From assembly GCA_030040395.1 (NCBI GenBank), contig JASHTU010000022.1:1-7900 (forward strand): a stretch of 7,900 bases of DNA. Direction: 5' to 3'. The DNA is from Acidobacteriaceae bacterium. GTDB lineage: Bacteria; Acidobacteriota; Terriglobia; Terriglobales; Acidobacteriaceae. Below the pieces are notes generated by a model. The model saw only the letters and a list, made by a program, of their open reading frames with translations. It did no database searches and was not told the DNA's origin. How positions within the stretch are numbered: position 1 is the first letter of the stretch; each line of letters opens with the position of its first letter. Below, in pieces: positions 6,934 to 7,900 of the stretch. The position numbers and the translations under genes are program-made.

Positions 6934-7104
6934 GACGTCGCGCTCCATCGTCACCCGCGCCAGCTCCGCGCGCGGAGAGCTGATCTCCATCTGCTCGGCC
7001 GTCAGCGCAGTCTTGCCGCTGACCTCCTTGAGCTTGCCGGCACGCTGCGCCTTGACCCGATTCGACAATGTCTGTTCCACCACCCCCTGACTGCGCGCCC
7101 TTCG
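6934..7104 (-). pseudogene. Decayed IS3-family transposase OrfA fragment
   Basis: The - strand translation reads SQGVVEQTLSNRVKAQRAG, then KLKEVSGKTALTAEQMEIS, then SPRAELARVTMERDV. This matches the helix-turn-helix end and the leucine-zipper start of IS3-group OrfA proteins as I know them, where the usual text is GVVEQTLSNWVKA and RLRAELARVKMERDIL. The conserved Trp after the Asn is Arg here (a TGG to CGG change), and RLRAE has become SPRAE. Similarity stops after MERD at the 3' side and before about 7104 at the 5' side; the OrfA start, the frameshift region and the DDE catalytic OrfB are all absent. It is therefore a relic that cannot transpose. It lies in the gap before tmk, reading away from it. 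Confidence 0.7.
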
Positions 7105-7179
7105 GCTAAAATTTTCAAGATTGCGGATGTTCGTTCCCTTCAAGCTGCGGTTCAAGGCGCGGTCCATGGGAGGATAGGT

Positions 7180-7185
7180 AAGGAG
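7180..7185 (+). promoter_or_regulatory. Ribosome binding site of tmk
   Basis: AAGGAG ends seven bases before the GTG at 7193 and supports this non-ATG start. The start also places the P-loop at residues 10-18, where dTMP kinases have it. Confidence 0.75.
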
Positions 7186-7192
7186 AGGGTGC

Positions 7193-7873
7193 GTGAGGGG
7201 CAAGCTGATCGCCTTTGAGGGGCTGGACGCCTCAGGAAAATCTACCCAGATTCGGCTTCTGCTGAAGGCGCTGGCCGAGCGCAAGATCGAGTACGAGTGC
7301 ATCAGCTTTCCGAGGACCCGCGAACCCGGTTACGGCGAGGCGATCGCCATGTTTCTGCGCGGCGAGTTGGGCAGCGTGGCCGAGGTGAATCCTTACCTGA
7401 TCGCCGGCCTCTACGCGGGTGATCGCGCCACGGCCCGTGCACACATTGAAGAACGGCTAAAGGCCGGTTGTCTCGTCGTCGCCGACCGCTACACCTATTC
7501 CAATCTGGCCTTTCAGGGGGCCAAGATTGCGGACCCCGCGGCGAAGCGGCAATTTCTCGTCTGGCTGCGCCGGCTGGAATTCGAGAGCATCGGGCTGCCC
7601 GTGCCGGCGTTGACAATTTTTTTCGATGCCCCGCTCGAATTTGTCCGGGCCAAGCTCTCCGCCAGGCAATCGGACGAGCGGCGCAGCTATCTCCGGGGCA
7701 AGGCCGACATCCATGAGTCGGCGCTCGATCTGCAGGAGAAAGTTGCCCTCGAATACCGCTCGTTTGCCGCCGAAGACCCGAATTTTATCGCCGTTGCGCT
7801 CGCTTCAGGGCGAAGCATCCCGGATATTCACCGGGAAGTAATGCAGACGCTCCAAGCGCGGGGAGTTCTGTAG
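7193..7873 (+). CDS. tmk: Thymidylate (dTMP) kinase
   Basis: This 226-residue protein should phosphorylate dTMP to dTDP with ATP in the cytoplasm, the step before dTTP for DNA synthesis. It has the P-loop GLDASGKST (10-18), the FPR segment that contacts the nucleotide (39-41), AGDR (75-78), the family signature ADRYTYSNLAFQGAK (97-111) and an Arg-rich LID region (158-169, RQSDERRSYLRG). The P-loop has Ala where eukaryotic-type enzymes carry Arg, while the LID is rich in Arg, so it follows the bacterial type II pattern. Length is near the usual 200-220. The GTG start is supported by the upstream AAGGAG. It stands 360 bases from the dehydrogenase gene, after a transposase relic, so it is probably transcribed on its own. 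No defect is seen. Confidence 0.93.
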   Translation: MRGKLIAFEGLDASGKSTQIRLLLKALAERKIEYECISFPRTREPGYGEAIAMFLRGELGSVAEVNPYLIAGLYAGDRATARAHIEERLKAGCLVVADRYTYSNLAFQGAKIADPAAKRQFLVWLRRLEFESIGLPVPALTIFFDAPLEFVRAKLSARQSDERRSYLRGKADIHESALDLQEKVALEYRSFAAEDPNFIAVALASGRSIPDIHREVMQTLQARGVL

Positions 7874-7900
7874 GGTTCAGGGGCGCGGGGTCAATTGGGC

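Larger units (their letters stand above)
6833..7192. other. Intergenic gap holding a transposase relic and hairpins
   Basis: This 360-base gap contains the IS3-type relic (6934-7104, - strand), the hairpins at 6885-6925 and the ribosome binding site of tmk. A - strand frame stays open from 7302 to 6784, running from inside tmk into the dehydrogenase gene, so it is not a credible gene over its whole length. No promoter for tmk was recognised; if tmk is not co-transcribed with the dehydrogenase, its promoter should lie here. Confidence 0.5.

Noticed and set aside
6784..7302. The whole 172-codon - strand frame as a functional gene
   Set aside because: Its start lies inside tmk and its end inside the dehydrogenase gene; only the middle part resembles a transposase, and that part is degraded.
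1..7900. tRNA, rRNA, CRISPR array or riboswitch
   Set aside because: No cloverleaf with a CCA-type end, ribosomal consensus, spaced identical repeats or known riboswitch core was seen on either strand.

Overview
The window is high-GC DNA coding almost entirely on the + strand. It looks like the chromosome of a soil-type Acidobacteriota (Terriglobia/Bryobacterales-like) or a close relative. That assignment is inferred from the gene families: a Ser/Thr kinase fused to sensor-like modules and a DUF1566 domain, a DUF1080 plus FG-GAP/VCBS lipoprotein, a PQQ dehydrogenase with an embedded cytochrome c, and an intergenic repeat of the kind seen in those genomes. No rRNA, 16S or other decisive marker is present.

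Layout. (1) 1-2001: the 3' part of a membrane-anchored Hanks-type Ser/Thr protein kinase, truncated by the window edge. It carries, in order, the kinase C-lobe, a Pro/Ser/Ala/Val repeat linker, one transmembrane helix, a chitobiase-C-like beta domain, cysteine-paired Sel1 repeats and a DUF1566 (Lcl_C) domain. (2) 2002-2204: a non-coding gap with only a ribosome binding site recognised. (3) 2205-4349: a large lipoprotein with an N-terminal DUF1080 (3-keto-disaccharide hydrolase/GH16-like) domain and a C-terminal FG-GAP/VCBS-like propeller. (4) 4350-4609: a gap holding an imperfect repeat element. (5) about 4610-6832: an exported PQQ-dependent dehydrogenase with a c-type cytochrome inserted before its last propeller blade. 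(6) 6833-7192: a gap holding a decayed IS3-family OrfA fragment on the - strand. (7) 7193-7873: thymidylate kinase (tmk), a cytoplasmic housekeeping gene.

How they may work together: the lipoprotein and the dehydrogenase are both exported and adjacent, and both belong to families that act on sugars. A periplasmic or cell-surface carbohydrate oxidation/hydrolysis pair is a reasonable but untested idea. The kinase (signal transduction across the membrane) and tmk (dTTP synthesis) show no evident functional link to that pair. I did not find a convincing wholly new system. The points most worth a second look are the kinase's mosaic extracytoplasmic region, the DUF1080-propeller/PQQ-cytochrome pair, the intergenic repeat and the transposase relic.
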